From NCBI GenBank assembly GCA_958407085.1, contig CATYHY010000004.1, positions 1-25,868 of the forward strand: a DNA stretch of 25,868 nt, written 5' to 3'. A model generated the notes under the pieces. The model saw only the letters and a program-made list of their open reading frames with translations. It was not told the origin of the DNA and did no database searches. Below are positions 13,744-21,493 of this stretch, piece after piece; within the stretch, counting starts at the first letter, position 1; each line of letters opens with the position of its first letter. The translations under genes were made by a program, and so were the position numbers. This stretch comes from an uncultured Collinsella sp. GTDB lineage: Bacteria; Actinomycetota; Coriobacteriia; Coriobacteriales; Coriobacteriaceae.

Positions 13744-14681
13744 TAGGCAGCCTCAATACAATGCAGGATGTCCTCAACGACCTCATCGATCGTACATTCA
13801 TCCATATCAAACCACACGATGCGGTCATCGCGTTTAAACCACGAAAGCTGACGTTTGGCATAGCGACGCGAACGCATCTTGATGAGTTCGCGAGCCTCAT
13901 CCATAGAAATCACGCCATTGAAAGCATCGATGATCTCTTTATAGCCAATTGCCTGCATCGAAGTCAGGGCATCTCCCAGCCCCTGGTCCATAAGACCGCG
14001 AACCTCATCGACAAGACCCTGCTCAAACATCAGATCGACGCGCAGATTAATGCGCTTGTAGAGCACCTCGCGATTACGCGTCAGACCAAACCATAGAGCA
14101 TGATAATGCTCGCGCGGAACACTAAACTGACTTTTTTGCTGCGCATAGGAGATACCATCATCATGCATCTCGAGCGCACGAATCACACGGCGCACGTTAT
14201 GGGGATGAATAACAGCAGCCGATTCTGGATCGCGCTCGGCAAGCAGGGCATGCAGTTCTTCCTCGCCTATGCGCTCGGCAAGTTCCTGATAACCCACACG
14301 GCGATCGTCCTCAAGTTCACCCGAGGGAAAGTCCATCTCATCCAGGGCGGCCTTGAGATACAGCCCCGTACCTCCGCAAAAAACCGGCAGGCGCCCCGAG
14401 CCAAGGAGACGTTCAACATGCGCGCGAGCGTCAGCCTGATAAAGCGCAGCAGAATATGCCACACCCGGCTCTACAATGTCGACGAGACGCAGCGGCGCCG
14501 TACACTCATCGGGCGCCATCTTTGCGGTACCGATGTCCATGCCGCGATAGATTTGCATCGCATCGCACGACAGCACTTCGGACGAAAGACGAGCGGCCAA
14601 ACGGTCGGCAACATCACTCTTACCAACCGCCGTCGGACCGACGATCGCAACGGCGGAAAGACCTGCCCCGGGAGAAACCAT
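13743..14681 (-). CDS. miaA: tRNA dimethylallyltransferase
   Basis: MiaA adds a dimethylallyl group to A37 of tRNAs that read codons starting with U. The 312-residue protein has the P-loop GPTAVGKS (15-22), the DAMQIYRGMDIGTAK segment that binds the tRNA base, and RLVDIVEPGVAYSAALYQADA, as well as the C-terminal KMRSRRYAKRQLSWFKRD basic region. It lies between miaB and hflX with TAATG overlaps at both ends, so translation of the three is coupled. MiaB acts on the product of MiaA, so the first two genes encode consecutive steps. Confidence 0.95.
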   Translation of the reverse strand: MVSPGAGLSAVAIVGPTAVGKSDVADRLAARLSSEVLSCDAMQIYRGMDIGTAKMAPDECTAPLRLVDIVEPGVAYSAALYQADARAHVERLLGSGRLPVFCGGTGLYLKAALDEMDFPSGELEDDRRVGYQELAERIGEEELHALLAERDPESAAVIHPHNVRRVIRALEMHDDGISYAQQKSQFSVPREHYHALWFGLTRNREVLYKRINLRVDLMFEQGLVDEVRGLMDQGLGDALTSMQAIGYKEIIDAFNGVISMDEARELIKMRSRRYAKRQLSWFKRDDRIVWFDMDECTIDEVVEDILHCIEAA

Positions 14682-16057
14682 TAGCGCGGCTCGCCCACAA
14701 CGGAACCGGACAAATACCAGGTCTTGGCAACGTCAACGTCAACATCAACGATCTTGCCAACAAGCTGATCGATGCTGTAGCCCTCGGGGATAGGCGCATG
14801 CACGGTCTGATTCTTGGGACTCTTGCCCAGCAGGACCGCGTCGTTCTTTTTACTCGTTCCCTCAATGAGCGCCGGCACCACAGTATGAAGCTCACCCTGG
14901 TTATACTCGTGTGCCGTGGTCTCGATAACCTTAACCAGGCGGTTGAAACGCTCGAGAATAACCTCATGCGGCGTAGGATCGTCAATCTCTGCGGCCGGGG
15001 TACCGGCGCGCTTGGAATAGATGAAGGTATAGGCCTGGGCATAGCGGACCGTCTCGGCAAGCGAGAGCGTCTGTTCAAAGTCTTCTTCGGTCTCGCCTGG
15101 GAAGCCAACGATAATGTCGGTCGAGAGTGCGATATCGGGCATACGGTTGCGAATGCGATCGACCAGGCCCAAATAGTCCTCGCGTGTATAACGGCGATTC
15201 ATCTCTTTGAGGATCCGCGTCGAACCTGACTGGACGGCCAAGTGCAGCTGCGGCATAACGGCAGGCGTCTCGGCCATGGCGTCGATGGTCTCGGGCAGCA
15301 GATCCTTGGGATGCGAAGACGTAAAGAAGATGCGCTCCACACCCGTATCGCCCACGGCACGCAGCAGATCGGCAAAACGCGGCTTGCCAAACAGATCGCG
15401 ACCATATGAGTTAACGTTTTGGCCCAGCAGCGTAATCTCACGCACGCCCTGGCGCACCAAACCGGTCACCTCGTCGACGATCTCCTCGAAGGGGCGGCTC
15501 TTTTCGCGACCGCGCACGTACGGCACGATGCAATAGGTACAGAAATTATTGCAGCCCGTCATAATGGGCACCCAGGCGTGATACTGGGTCTCGCGATGCC
15601 ACGGCATGCTCATGGCATCCGTATCCTCATGCTCATTGGTGCGGATATGACGCTTGCCATCAAGGAACGCCTCGGCAATGAGCTCGGCCACATGTGCGAT
15701 GGAATGCGTACCAAAGATGACATTGACGTTATCGACGTTGGTGAGCAGGCCCTCGCCATCACGCTGCGCAATGCAGCCGCCCACGGCAACCACACGCTTG
15801 CCCGAAGGCGAAGGCGGCAGGCTTTTGCAGGAATTGCACTGACCGTACAGGCGAGTATCGGCGGCCTCGCGCACGCAGCATGTCATGAAGACAACAATAT
15901 CGGCATGCTCGGGATCGAGCGCCATGAGGCAACCATACGAATCGAGCAGACCGCTCACGCGCTCAGAGTCGTGCTGATTCATCTGGCAGCCAAAGGTGCG
16001 GATAAAGTAGGTTTTACCGGCAAGAATATCGCGTACGGAACGCTGGTCCATGTGCAT
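14681..16057 (-). CDS. miaB: tRNA-2-methylthio-N6-dimethylallyladenosine synthase MiaB
   Basis: MiaB is a radical-SAM methylthiotransferase that puts a methylthio group on i6A37 of tRNA. The 458-residue protein has the N-terminal MTTase domain with three cluster-binding cysteines: C24 (TFGCQMNQHD), one of C60/C61 (MTCCVREAAD) and C95 (GGCIAQRD). The radical-SAM motif CNNFCTYC has C169, C173 and C176, and a C-terminal TRAM domain starts near 390. The distinction from RimO, encoded at 22685-24034, is supported by the FGCQMN opening and the miaA neighbour. ATG 16057 is only about three bases from AGGA; the ATG two codons later (16051) is an alternative start. Confidence 0.95.
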   Translation of the reverse strand: MHMDQRSVRDILAGKTYFIRTFGCQMNQHDSERVSGLLDSYGCLMALDPEHADIVVFMTCCVREAADTRLYGQCNSCKSLPPSPSGKRVVAVGGCIAQRDGEGLLTNVDNVNVIFGTHSIAHVAELIAEAFLDGKRHIRTNEHEDTDAMSMPWHRETQYHAWVPIMTGCNNFCTYCIVPYVRGREKSRPFEEIVDEVTGLVRQGVREITLLGQNVNSYGRDLFGKPRFADLLRAVGDTGVERIFFTSSHPKDLLPETIDAMAETPAVMPQLHLAVQSGSTRILKEMNRRYTREDYLGLVDRIRNRMPDIALSTDIIVGFPGETEEDFEQTLSLAETVRYAQAYTFIYSKRAGTPAAEIDDPTPHEVILERFNRLVKVIETTAHEYNQGELHTVVPALIEGTSKKNDAVLLGKSPKNQTVHAPIPEGYSIDQLVGKIVDVDVDVAKTWYLSGSVVGEPR

Positions 16058-16096
16058 AAGTCCTAACGATGGGGAGCGAAACGAGGCAAGCAGAAG

Positions 16097-16414
16097 CTAT
16101 GCCACAGGCTTAACGTCATCCATGACGACGTTATCCATAGCAGCTCGATTGATCTGGTGAACGTAGACAGAAAGGCGGATGGCCGTGCGCGACTCCCCGT
16201 TAATGAGGATGTCGGAGAACACAGGCGCGCAGGAAATATCAAAACCGGTTGGAATCAAAAAACCGCGCGCGATAGCCACGGCCTTAATGGCCTGGTTGAC
16301 AGCACCGGCACCGACACACTGGATGTTGACGGGTACACCATCCTTGACCATGCCGGCGATGGCGCCGGCAACGGACGCGGGCGATGATTTGCTTGATACC
16401 TTCAGGCAATCCAT
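16097..16414 (-). CDS. spoVS: SpoVS-family protein
   Basis: The first 86 residues follow Bacillus SpoVS closely: LKVSSKSSPASVAGAIAGMV, then IQCVGAGAVNQAIKAVAIARGF, then a short beta hairpin around NGESRTAIRLSV. This is an Alba-like fold thought to bind nucleic acid. The protein is 105 aa, about 19 residues longer than the Bacillus form, with an extra C-terminal tail ending VVMDDVKPVA. Start ATG 16414 is set by AGGAG with seven bases of spacing; the open frame to 16489 lacks a ribosome binding site. It lies downstream of rny and the GHKL gene and upstream of miaB, and SpoVS next to RNase Y is a known arrangement. A sporulation role is unlikely here because Coriobacteriia are not known to form spores. 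Confidence 0.9.
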   Translation of the reverse strand: MDCLKVSSKSSPASVAGAIAGMVKDGVPVNIQCVGAGAVNQAIKAVAIARGFLIPTGFDISCAPVFSDILINGESRTAIRLSVYVHQINRAAMDNVVMDDVKPVA

Positions 16415-16463
16415 GAAGAAACTCCTGCGTTTAAAAGTACGTTTTAACTGCAATAACTTTATC

Positions 16464-16483
16464 TTACCGAGTGGACTCGGTAA
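16464..16483. promoter_or_regulatory. 20-bp palindrome upstream of spoVS
   Basis: TTACCGAGT-GG-ACTCGGTAA is a perfect 9-2-9 palindrome about 50 bases before the spoVS start. In the minus direction it is followed by GATAAA rather than a T-run, so a repressor operator or mRNA hairpin is more likely than a terminator. Confidence 0.5.
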
Positions 16484-16488
16484 AGGCA

Positions 16489-17574
16489 CTATTCCTCTTT
16501 GGCAAGATCGAAGGTCACAGTGATTCGATCACGCGAAACGCGAATCTTTGGGTCGCCGCAAAGGTTGAGATAGTACCGGGCGGCAAGGTCATTAAAGTCA
16601 CGCTCCACAGCACGCGAAAACTGTGCCATGTCATCCTTGGCAATACGTAGCCCGCGACGATCCTTCGCAAGATCGACAGGAGCCGGCGCATGCGAGGACG
16701 AATCACGCTCGCGCAGCAGACGCGCGGTCACACCGCGAACGGGCTTAATCTGCCCTGCCAAAATGCGATGAGCCGTGCGCTCGGACATCTCAAGACCCAA
16801 ACCCGAACAGATACGGATAAAGTCCTCGGCATCAGAGGCAAGGCCTAAACGATCGACAACCGGAAGCTCGCTCTCGTCATCAATAAACAGGAGACGAGAC
16901 GTATCGAGCCGACTTGTCGCCTGAGCATAAAGGGTCGCGGCAATCTCAGACGGAGAACCAAGATAGACATCGCAACCACGCAGCTCCTCGAGCGCAAACT
17001 CACAGGCAGCGCGAATAATATTATGCGGGCCGCGAGCACAGACATAACGTCCGTCCTCATCCTTGACGGCCTGGGGCCAGCTGGACTGATCGGCACGCTC
17101 GCTGAGGCGGTCGGCTGCAACGCTCACCTTAAAGGCTGAACCAAGATCGACGCCGGACGTGACCACACGGGCCTCGTCGGTGTTCTGCTTGATCGAAAAC
17201 AATGCCATGCCACGACCGTGAACGCCCCAACGGTCCATCTTCATGCTCTCGAGCTTTGAGGTAACGCGAGCATCGAAGATTCGCTCTTGCATATCCTGCG
17301 GAACACCCGAGCCGTTATCCAGAAAGACAAGCGTGCGGACGCCATCTTCCTTGGTCGTGGCGAGATAGACCTTGTCGGCGCCGGCATCGCGAGCATTACG
17401 GAGCATTTCGATGACGATATCCTCGACATGCTGAATGTCGTGCTTTGCCTGGCGCCGCTCGGCCTCCGAAACGCGGAGGCGGACATACCCCTCGCCAAGG
17501 TTCTCCTCGACGCGAAGGTTGCCCTCCCCCGACATCGACGCGATAAATGAGATGAGCTCGTTCGCGTCGCTCAT
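16489..17574 (-). CDS. GHKL-type ATPase with MutL-like motif order
   Basis: The 361-residue protein carries the Bergerat ATP-binding fold near its start. The N box is E56-x3-N60-x2-D63 in EMLRNARDAGADKVYL, G1 is DNGSG (86-90) and G2 is GVHGRG (117-122). Between G1 and G2 lies ARVTSKLESMKMDRW, which parallels the HATSKI segment of MutL. It is therefore closer in layout to MutL/Hsp90/topoisomerase ATPases than to histidine kinases, and no phosphoacceptor His or sensor domain is seen. Residues 150-361 match nothing I recognise. It starts one base after the rny stop codon, with no clear ribosome binding site of its own, so translation should depend on rny. Its function is unknown; conservation beside rny would suggest RNA or DNA metabolism. 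Confidence 0.75.
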   Translation of the reverse strand: MSDANELISFIASMSGEGNLRVEENLGEGYVRLRVSEAERRQAKHDIQHVEDIVIEMLRNARDAGADKVYLATTKEDGVRTLVFLDNGSGVPQDMQERIFDARVTSKLESMKMDRWGVHGRGMALFSIKQNTDEARVVTSGVDLGSAFKVSVAADRLSERADQSSWPQAVKDEDGRYVCARGPHNIIRAACEFALEELRGCDVYLGSPSEIAATLYAQATSRLDTSRLLFIDDESELPVVDRLGLASDAEDFIRICSGLGLEMSERTAHRILAGQIKPVRGVTARLLRERDSSSHAPAPVDLAKDRRGLRIAKDDMAQFSRAVERDFNDLAARYYLNLCGDPKIRVSRDRITVTFDLAKEE

Positions 17575-17575
17575 G

Positions 17576-19126
17576 TTATTTAGCGATATCGACAGCGCGG
17601 CTCTCGCGAATCACGACGACGCGCACCTGACCGGGATACTCCATCTCTTCCTCGATCTGATGGGCGATATCGTGAGCCAGGACCGTGGACTGGGCATCGG
17701 AGATCTTGTCCGGCTGAACCATGACGTGGACCTCGCGACCAGCCTGCATGGCATAGGTACGCTCGACGCCTTCATGGGAGTTGGCGATCTCCTCGAGCTT
17801 CTCGAGACGCTTGATGTAGTTCTCGGCAGACTCGCGACGGGCACCGGGGCGAGAAGCAGAGACAGCATCAGCGGCCTGTACCAGGACATCGAGCACCGTG
17901 TTAGGGTCGACATCGGCATGGTGAGCCTCGATAGCATGAACGATAACGGGCTTCTCGCCATAACGGCGGGCAAGCTCGGCGCCGATGACGGCATGCGGGC
18001 CCTCGACGTCGTGGTCGATTGCCTTGCCCAGGTCGTGCAGCAGGCCGGCGCGCTTGGCGGTCACAACGTCCAGGCCAAGCTCGGAAGCCATCACGCCGCA
18101 CAGGTCAGAGACTTCGAGGGAGTGCTGAAGCACGTTCTGACCAAACGAGGTACGGTAGCGCAGGGCACCAAGGGTCTTGACGATCTCGGGGTGCAGGTCG
18201 TGGATGCCGGTATCGAAGGCAGCCTGCTCGCCAGCCTCGCGCACGCGCTGCTGAACCAGGTCGGCAGCCTTGTGATACATCTCCTCGATGCGGGCGGGGT
18301 GAATGCGGCCGTCGGCGATGAGGTTCTCGAGGGCAACACGGGCGGTCTCACGACGGACCGGGTCGAAGCTCGAAAGAACGACGGTCTCAGGCGTGTCGTC
18401 GATAACGAGGTTGACGCCGGAAACCTGCTCGAAGGTCCGGATGTTGCGACCTTCGCGACCGATGATACGGCCCTTGAGGTCATCAGAGGGAATGTGCACG
18501 GAGGTAACGGTGACCTCGGCTGTGTGGTCGGCAGCGCAGCGCTGAATCGCCAGGGACAGAATCTCCTGGGCGGTCTTGTGGCACTCGGCGCGAACCTGCT
18601 GCTCGGACTCGCGAATGATCGTGGCAGCCTCGTGGGTGACCTCGCCGCGAACCTTATCGAGGAGCTCCTTGTGGGCGTCCTCGCGGGTCAGGTCGGCGAT
18701 ACGCTCGAGCTCGGAGGTCTGCTTGGCGCAGAGCTCCTCAAGCTCGCGGGAGCGCTTCTCGACCTGACCGGCCTGGCTGGACAGCTGGTGCTCACGCTTG
18801 TCGAGAGCGTCGTTGCGGCGATCGAGGGATTCCTCGCGCTGCATCACACGGTTCTCGAGCGTACGAATCTCGCTCTTACGCTGCTTGTCCTCGGCCTCGG
18901 CAGCCTGCTTGTTCTTGATAATCTCTTCCTTGGCCTCAAGCAGAGCCTCTTTTTTGAGGGTCTCGGCCTGACGCTTTGCATCACCGATTAGGGACTCAGC
19001 CTGTGCATGTGCCGACTGGATCTTTTCGTCGGCCTCGTGAAGACTACCCTGCTTGGCGGTGCGCATGTAGGCAATGGCGGCGATGGCACCCAAAACGATG
19101 CCAACGAGCGCTGCGATGATAGGCAT
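17576..19126 (-). CDS. rny: ribonuclease Y
   Basis: RNase Y is the membrane-bound endonuclease that starts mRNA decay in many Gram-positive bacteria. The 516-residue protein has an N-terminal membrane helix (2-20, PIIAALVGIVLGAIAAIAY), a long coiled coil at about 25-195, a KH domain around GRIIGREGRNIRTFEQ (219-234) and an HD domain with H335 and HDLGK at 364-368. The start is ATG 19126, five bases after AAAGGAG. An in-frame GTG at 19132 overlaps the ribosome binding site and is unlikely. A leader of roughly 160 bases with two hairpins lies upstream. The GHKL ATPase and SpoVS genes follow. Confidence 0.96.
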   Translation of the reverse strand: MPIIAALVGIVLGAIAAIAYMRTAKQGSLHEADEKIQSAHAQAESLIGDAKRQAETLKKEALLEAKEEIIKNKQAAEAEDKQRKSEIRTLENRVMQREESLDRRNDALDKREHQLSSQAGQVEKRSRELEELCAKQTSELERIADLTREDAHKELLDKVRGEVTHEAATIIRESEQQVRAECHKTAQEILSLAIQRCAADHTAEVTVTSVHIPSDDLKGRIIGREGRNIRTFEQVSGVNLVIDDTPETVVLSSFDPVRRETARVALENLIADGRIHPARIEEMYHKAADLVQQRVREAGEQAAFDTGIHDLHPEIVKTLGALRYRTSFGQNVLQHSLEVSDLCGVMASELGLDVVTAKRAGLLHDLGKAIDHDVEGPHAVIGAELARRYGEKPVIVHAIEAHHADVDPNTVLDVLVQAADAVSASRPGARRESAENYIKRLEKLEEIANSHEGVERTYAMQAGREVHVMVQPDKISDAQSTVLAHDIAHQIEEEMEYPGQVRVVVIRESRAVDIAK

Positions 19127-19161
19127 GCTCACTCCTTTTTATGGATTCGTTACACAACAAA

Positions 19162-19187
19162 GCGAACCGTCCTTACGAACGGCTCGC
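19162..19187 (-). terminator. attenuator-like hairpin in the rny leader
   Basis: GCGAACCGT (19162-19170) and ACGGCTCGC (19179-19187) form a 9-bp stem, fully paired in the minus-strand RNA with one G-U. It is followed by TTTGTTGTGT and lies about 35 bases before the rny start codon. It could end upstream transcription or control rny. Confidence 0.5.
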
Positions 19188-19248
19188 GACATTTGAGTAA
19201 TATGGGCGCAGCTTATGCGGGTCGGATACAGATAAACATATAAACAAA

Positions 19249-19263
19249 CTCATCACAGATGAG
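19249..19263 (-). terminator. small hairpin followed by a T-rich run
   Basis: CTCATC (19249-19254) and GATGAG (19258-19263) flank a 3-base loop. On the minus strand the stem is followed by TTTGTTTATATG. It is short for a terminator but suitably placed to end readthrough from recX. Confidence 0.35.
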
Positions 19264-19292
19264 CACATATCACAAAGCAAATGACAGTGTTT

Positions 19293-19321
19293 ATCGTACG
19301 TTGAACCACAACAACTGTCAA
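19293..19321 (-). promoter_or_regulatory. possible rny promoter
   Basis: On the minus strand a perfect TTGACA (19316-19321) is followed after 17 bp by TACGAT (19293-19298), four of six bases to consensus. It would give rny a leader of about 160 bases. The bases 19322-19383 show a weak GC-rich dyad (TGGCCC/GGGCCA) that might end recX. Confidence 0.45.
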
Positions 19322-19383
19322 ATAAATGGCCCCGGCACGGCGGCTAAAACACGGTGAACGGCAGGGCCACAAAACGCATACGC

Positions 19384-20076
19384 CTAAACCGCACATTCCT
19401 CGCGTTCGGCATCGAGACGTGCCTTAACGGCATCGGCGGCGACGTGATACGAGAAGCCCTTGCCCATCAAAAACCGAACCAGTTTTTCGAATGCGCGCGT
19501 CTCTGGAACACGCCGCTTGGCGAGCAGGGCTGACGCACGCGCCAAATCGTCTTCGACGGCAAAATAATCCTCGGGATAACCGGGAATGTCATCGAGCACG
19601 ACATGACGGCGCTTGAGCTCGGTCTCGATTTTGCGCTGTCCCCAACCGCGCCGCTTGCGCTCCTCGATAAAGTACGAGCAAAAGCGGCTCTCGTCTAAAA
19701 AACGATACTCGGTGGCGCGCTCGACGGCGAAATCGATCGCAGGCTGGTGAAAGCCGTAGCGAGCCAGCTTGTCACGGACCTCACCCGTCGCATGGTCGCG
19801 GCGCGATAACATCTCGGTCACCATGGTAAGTGCACATTTACGCTCAATGAGCTGCACCGCCTCACGGAAGTTGTCCCAATCACAGGGAAGATCGGGGCGG
19901 TTTTTGACATACAGCCGCGCGACCCGCATGGGAATCCAAATCGACCGTTCAAAACCGCCCTCAAGCTCACAATCAATATGTGCGCAAGGCTTTTTGGACG
20001 CATACCCGCTCGAGAACGAGGAGGCCGCCTTCTTATCGGGAAAGACGACCGTGGCCTCGGTCACCGTATACGACAT
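19384..20076 (-). CDS. recX: regulatory protein RecX
   Basis: RecX binds RecA filaments and limits their growth. The C-terminal 150 residues have the RecX helical repeats: ALTMVTEMLSRRDHATGEVRDKLARYGF, then AVERATEYRFLDESRFCSYFIEERKRRGWGQRKIETELKRRHV, then FEKLVRFLMGKGFSYHVAADAVKA. The protein is 230 aa, longer than the roughly 160 aa of Escherichia coli, with about 80 extra residues at the N-terminus (VFPDKKAASSFSSGY) that I cannot assign. It starts eleven bases after the recA stop codon without a strong ribosome binding site, so coupling to recA is likely. Confidence 0.92.
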   Translation of the reverse strand: MSYTVTEATVVFPDKKAASSFSSGYASKKPCAHIDCELEGGFERSIWIPMRVARLYVKNRPDLPCDWDNFREAVQLIERKCALTMVTEMLSRRDHATGEVRDKLARYGFHQPAIDFAVERATEYRFLDESRFCSYFIEERKRRGWGQRKIETELKRRHVVLDDIPGYPEDYFAVEDDLARASALLAKRRVPETRAFEKLVRFLMGKGFSYHVAADAVKARLDAEREECAV

Positions 20077-20087
20077 GAGCGTAACCG

Positions 20088-21236
20088 CTACTCGTCGTCA
20101 TCATCGAGCATGGCGGACCCATCGATGGCGTAAAGCTCGTCAAACTCCTCAGGCGCAGGCTGATCGGTCAGCTCGACCTCGGACGGAGCATCGTCATCAA
20201 ACTCAAGTCCACAGGCAAGGCGGACCTTATGCTCAATCTCGTCGGCGCAATCGGGGTGTTCGCGCAGGAACGCCTTGGCGGCCTCGCGACCATTGCCGAG
20301 CTTGTCCTCGCCATAGGCAAACCAGGAGCCCATCTTCTTGCAGATGCCGCACTCGACAGCCATGTCAAGAATCGAGCCCTCCTTAGAGATGCCCGTACCG
20401 TACATGATGTCGAACTCAGCAGAGCGGAACGGAGCTGCCACCTTGTTCTTAACGACCTTGGCGCGCACGCGGTTACCGATAACCTCGTCCTTAAGCTTAA
20501 TGCTGTCGATGCGGCGAATGTCGATACGCACCGAAGAGAAGAACTTAAGGGCGCGGCCGCCCGTCGTAGTCTCGGGGTTGCCGAACATGACGCCGATCTT
20601 CTCACGCAGCTGGTTAATGAAGATGCACGTCGTGTTGGACTTGGACAGCGAGCCGGCGAGCTTGCGGAGCGCCTGGCTCATCAGGCGAGCCTGAAGACCG
20701 ACCGTAGTATCGCCGATTTCTCCCTCGATCTCGGCACGCGGGGTCAGCGCGGCGACGGAGTCGACGACGATGGCATCGATGGCGCCGGAACGCACGAGCA
20801 TGTCAACAATCTCGAGCGCCTGCTCGCCCGTGTCGGGCTGGGAAATGAGCACCTCGTCGATATCCACGCCGATGCGCGCGGCATACGTGGGATCGAGCGC
20901 GTGCTCGGCATCGATAAATGCCACAACGCCACCCATTGCCTGGGCCTCGGCCAGGATCTCGAGCGAAAGCGTCGTCTTACCGGAGGACTCAGGACCGTAA
21001 ATCTCGACGATACGGCCGCGCGGCACGCCGCCGATACCCAGCGCGGCATCGAGGGCCAGGGCGCCCGTGGGAATGGCCTCGACCTCGAGCTCGGGACCAC
21101 CGTCGCCGTACCTCATGATGGAACCCTGGCCGAATTTCTTCTCGATCTCGGCCTTGGTGGTGGCGATCATCTCATCGCGCTCTTTACCCGTCGTGCGAGC
21201 ATGAACGGTACGTACGGGACCTGAATTCTTGGCCAT
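20088..21236 (-). CDS. recA: recombinase RecA
   Basis: RecA forms filaments on single-stranded DNA, drives strand exchange and triggers LexA self-cleavage. The 382-residue product has Walker A GPESSGKT (81-88), the Walker B strand IVVDSVAALTP, the L2 loop with FGNPETTTGGRALKF, and an acidic C-terminal tail ending MLDDDDE. The start at ATG 21236 is set by GGAGGG with six bases of spacing; seven extra codons to 21257 are in the leader. A strong promoter with an embedded perfect LexA box lies upstream, and recX follows in the same unit. Confidence 0.98.
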   Translation of the reverse strand: MAKNSGPVRTVHARTTGKERDEMIATTKAEIEKKFGQGSIMRYGDGGPELEVEAIPTGALALDAALGIGGVPRGRIVEIYGPESSGKTTLSLEILAEAQAMGGVVAFIDAEHALDPTYAARIGVDIDEVLISQPDTGEQALEIVDMLVRSGAIDAIVVDSVAALTPRAEIEGEIGDTTVGLQARLMSQALRKLAGSLSKSNTTCIFINQLREKIGVMFGNPETTTGGRALKFFSSVRIDIRRIDSIKLKDEVIGNRVRAKVVKNKVAAPFRSAEFDIMYGTGISKEGSILDMAVECGICKKMGSWFAYGEDKLGNGREAAKAFLREHPDCADEIEHKVRLACGLEFDDDAPSEVELTDQPAPEEFDELYAIDGSAMLDDDDE

Positions 21237-21266
21237 GAATAGCCCTCCTCTTAACAACCTGCATCG

Positions 21267-21295
21267 ATAATAAACGAACGGCTGTTCGTGGTCAA
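21267..21295 (-). promoter_or_regulatory. recA promoter with LexA box in the spacer
   Basis: On the minus strand TTGACC (21290-21295) and TATTAT (21267-21272) are separated by 17 bp. The perfect palindromic LexA box CGAACGGCTGTTCG (21275-21288) fills the spacer. Confidence 0.85.
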
Positions 21296-21336
21296 CCGTT
21301 CAGGCCAATCATATGCAGGCGGTCTTTCCAAAACCC

Positions 21337-21388
21337 AACCAAACGCCGACCAAACACTGACCAAATGCTTGACCACAAAGGACCAAAT
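21337..21388 (-). repeat. phased TTTGGTC array upstream of recA
   Basis: Five copies of a minus-strand octamer related to NTTTGGTC begin, on the plus strand, at 21337, 21348, 21359, 21371 and 21381. Three are exact TTTGGTC, one ends in TTTGGTT and one is degenerate (TTGTGGTC). Intervals are 11, 11, 12 and 10 bp, close to one helical turn. The array lies about 45 bp upstream of the recA -35 hexamer. Confidence 0.65.
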
Positions 21389-21462
21389 ATGAACAAGGCA
21401 GGCAAAAATACATCTACAACCAGCACAAACGCCAAATGAGCCTAAGGTCCCTATCTCCACAA

Positions 21463-21486
21463 TTAAGGGGCTCGGAGGCCCCTTAA
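21463..21486 (-). terminator. likely terminator of the pncC gene
   Basis: TTAAGGGGC (21463-21471) and GCCCCTTAA (21478-21486) form a perfect 9-bp stem with a 6-base loop, eight bases after the pncC stop codon. The minus-strand tail (AATTGTGG) has only a weak T-run. Confidence 0.55.
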
Positions 21487-21493
21487 AACACGT

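Noticed and set aside
17435..18991. Open frame of 518 codons on the plus strand
   Set aside because: It is antisense to rny, and its Leu/Gly/Val-rich translation is the shadow of the Glu/Lys/Ala-rich coiled coil of RNase Y.
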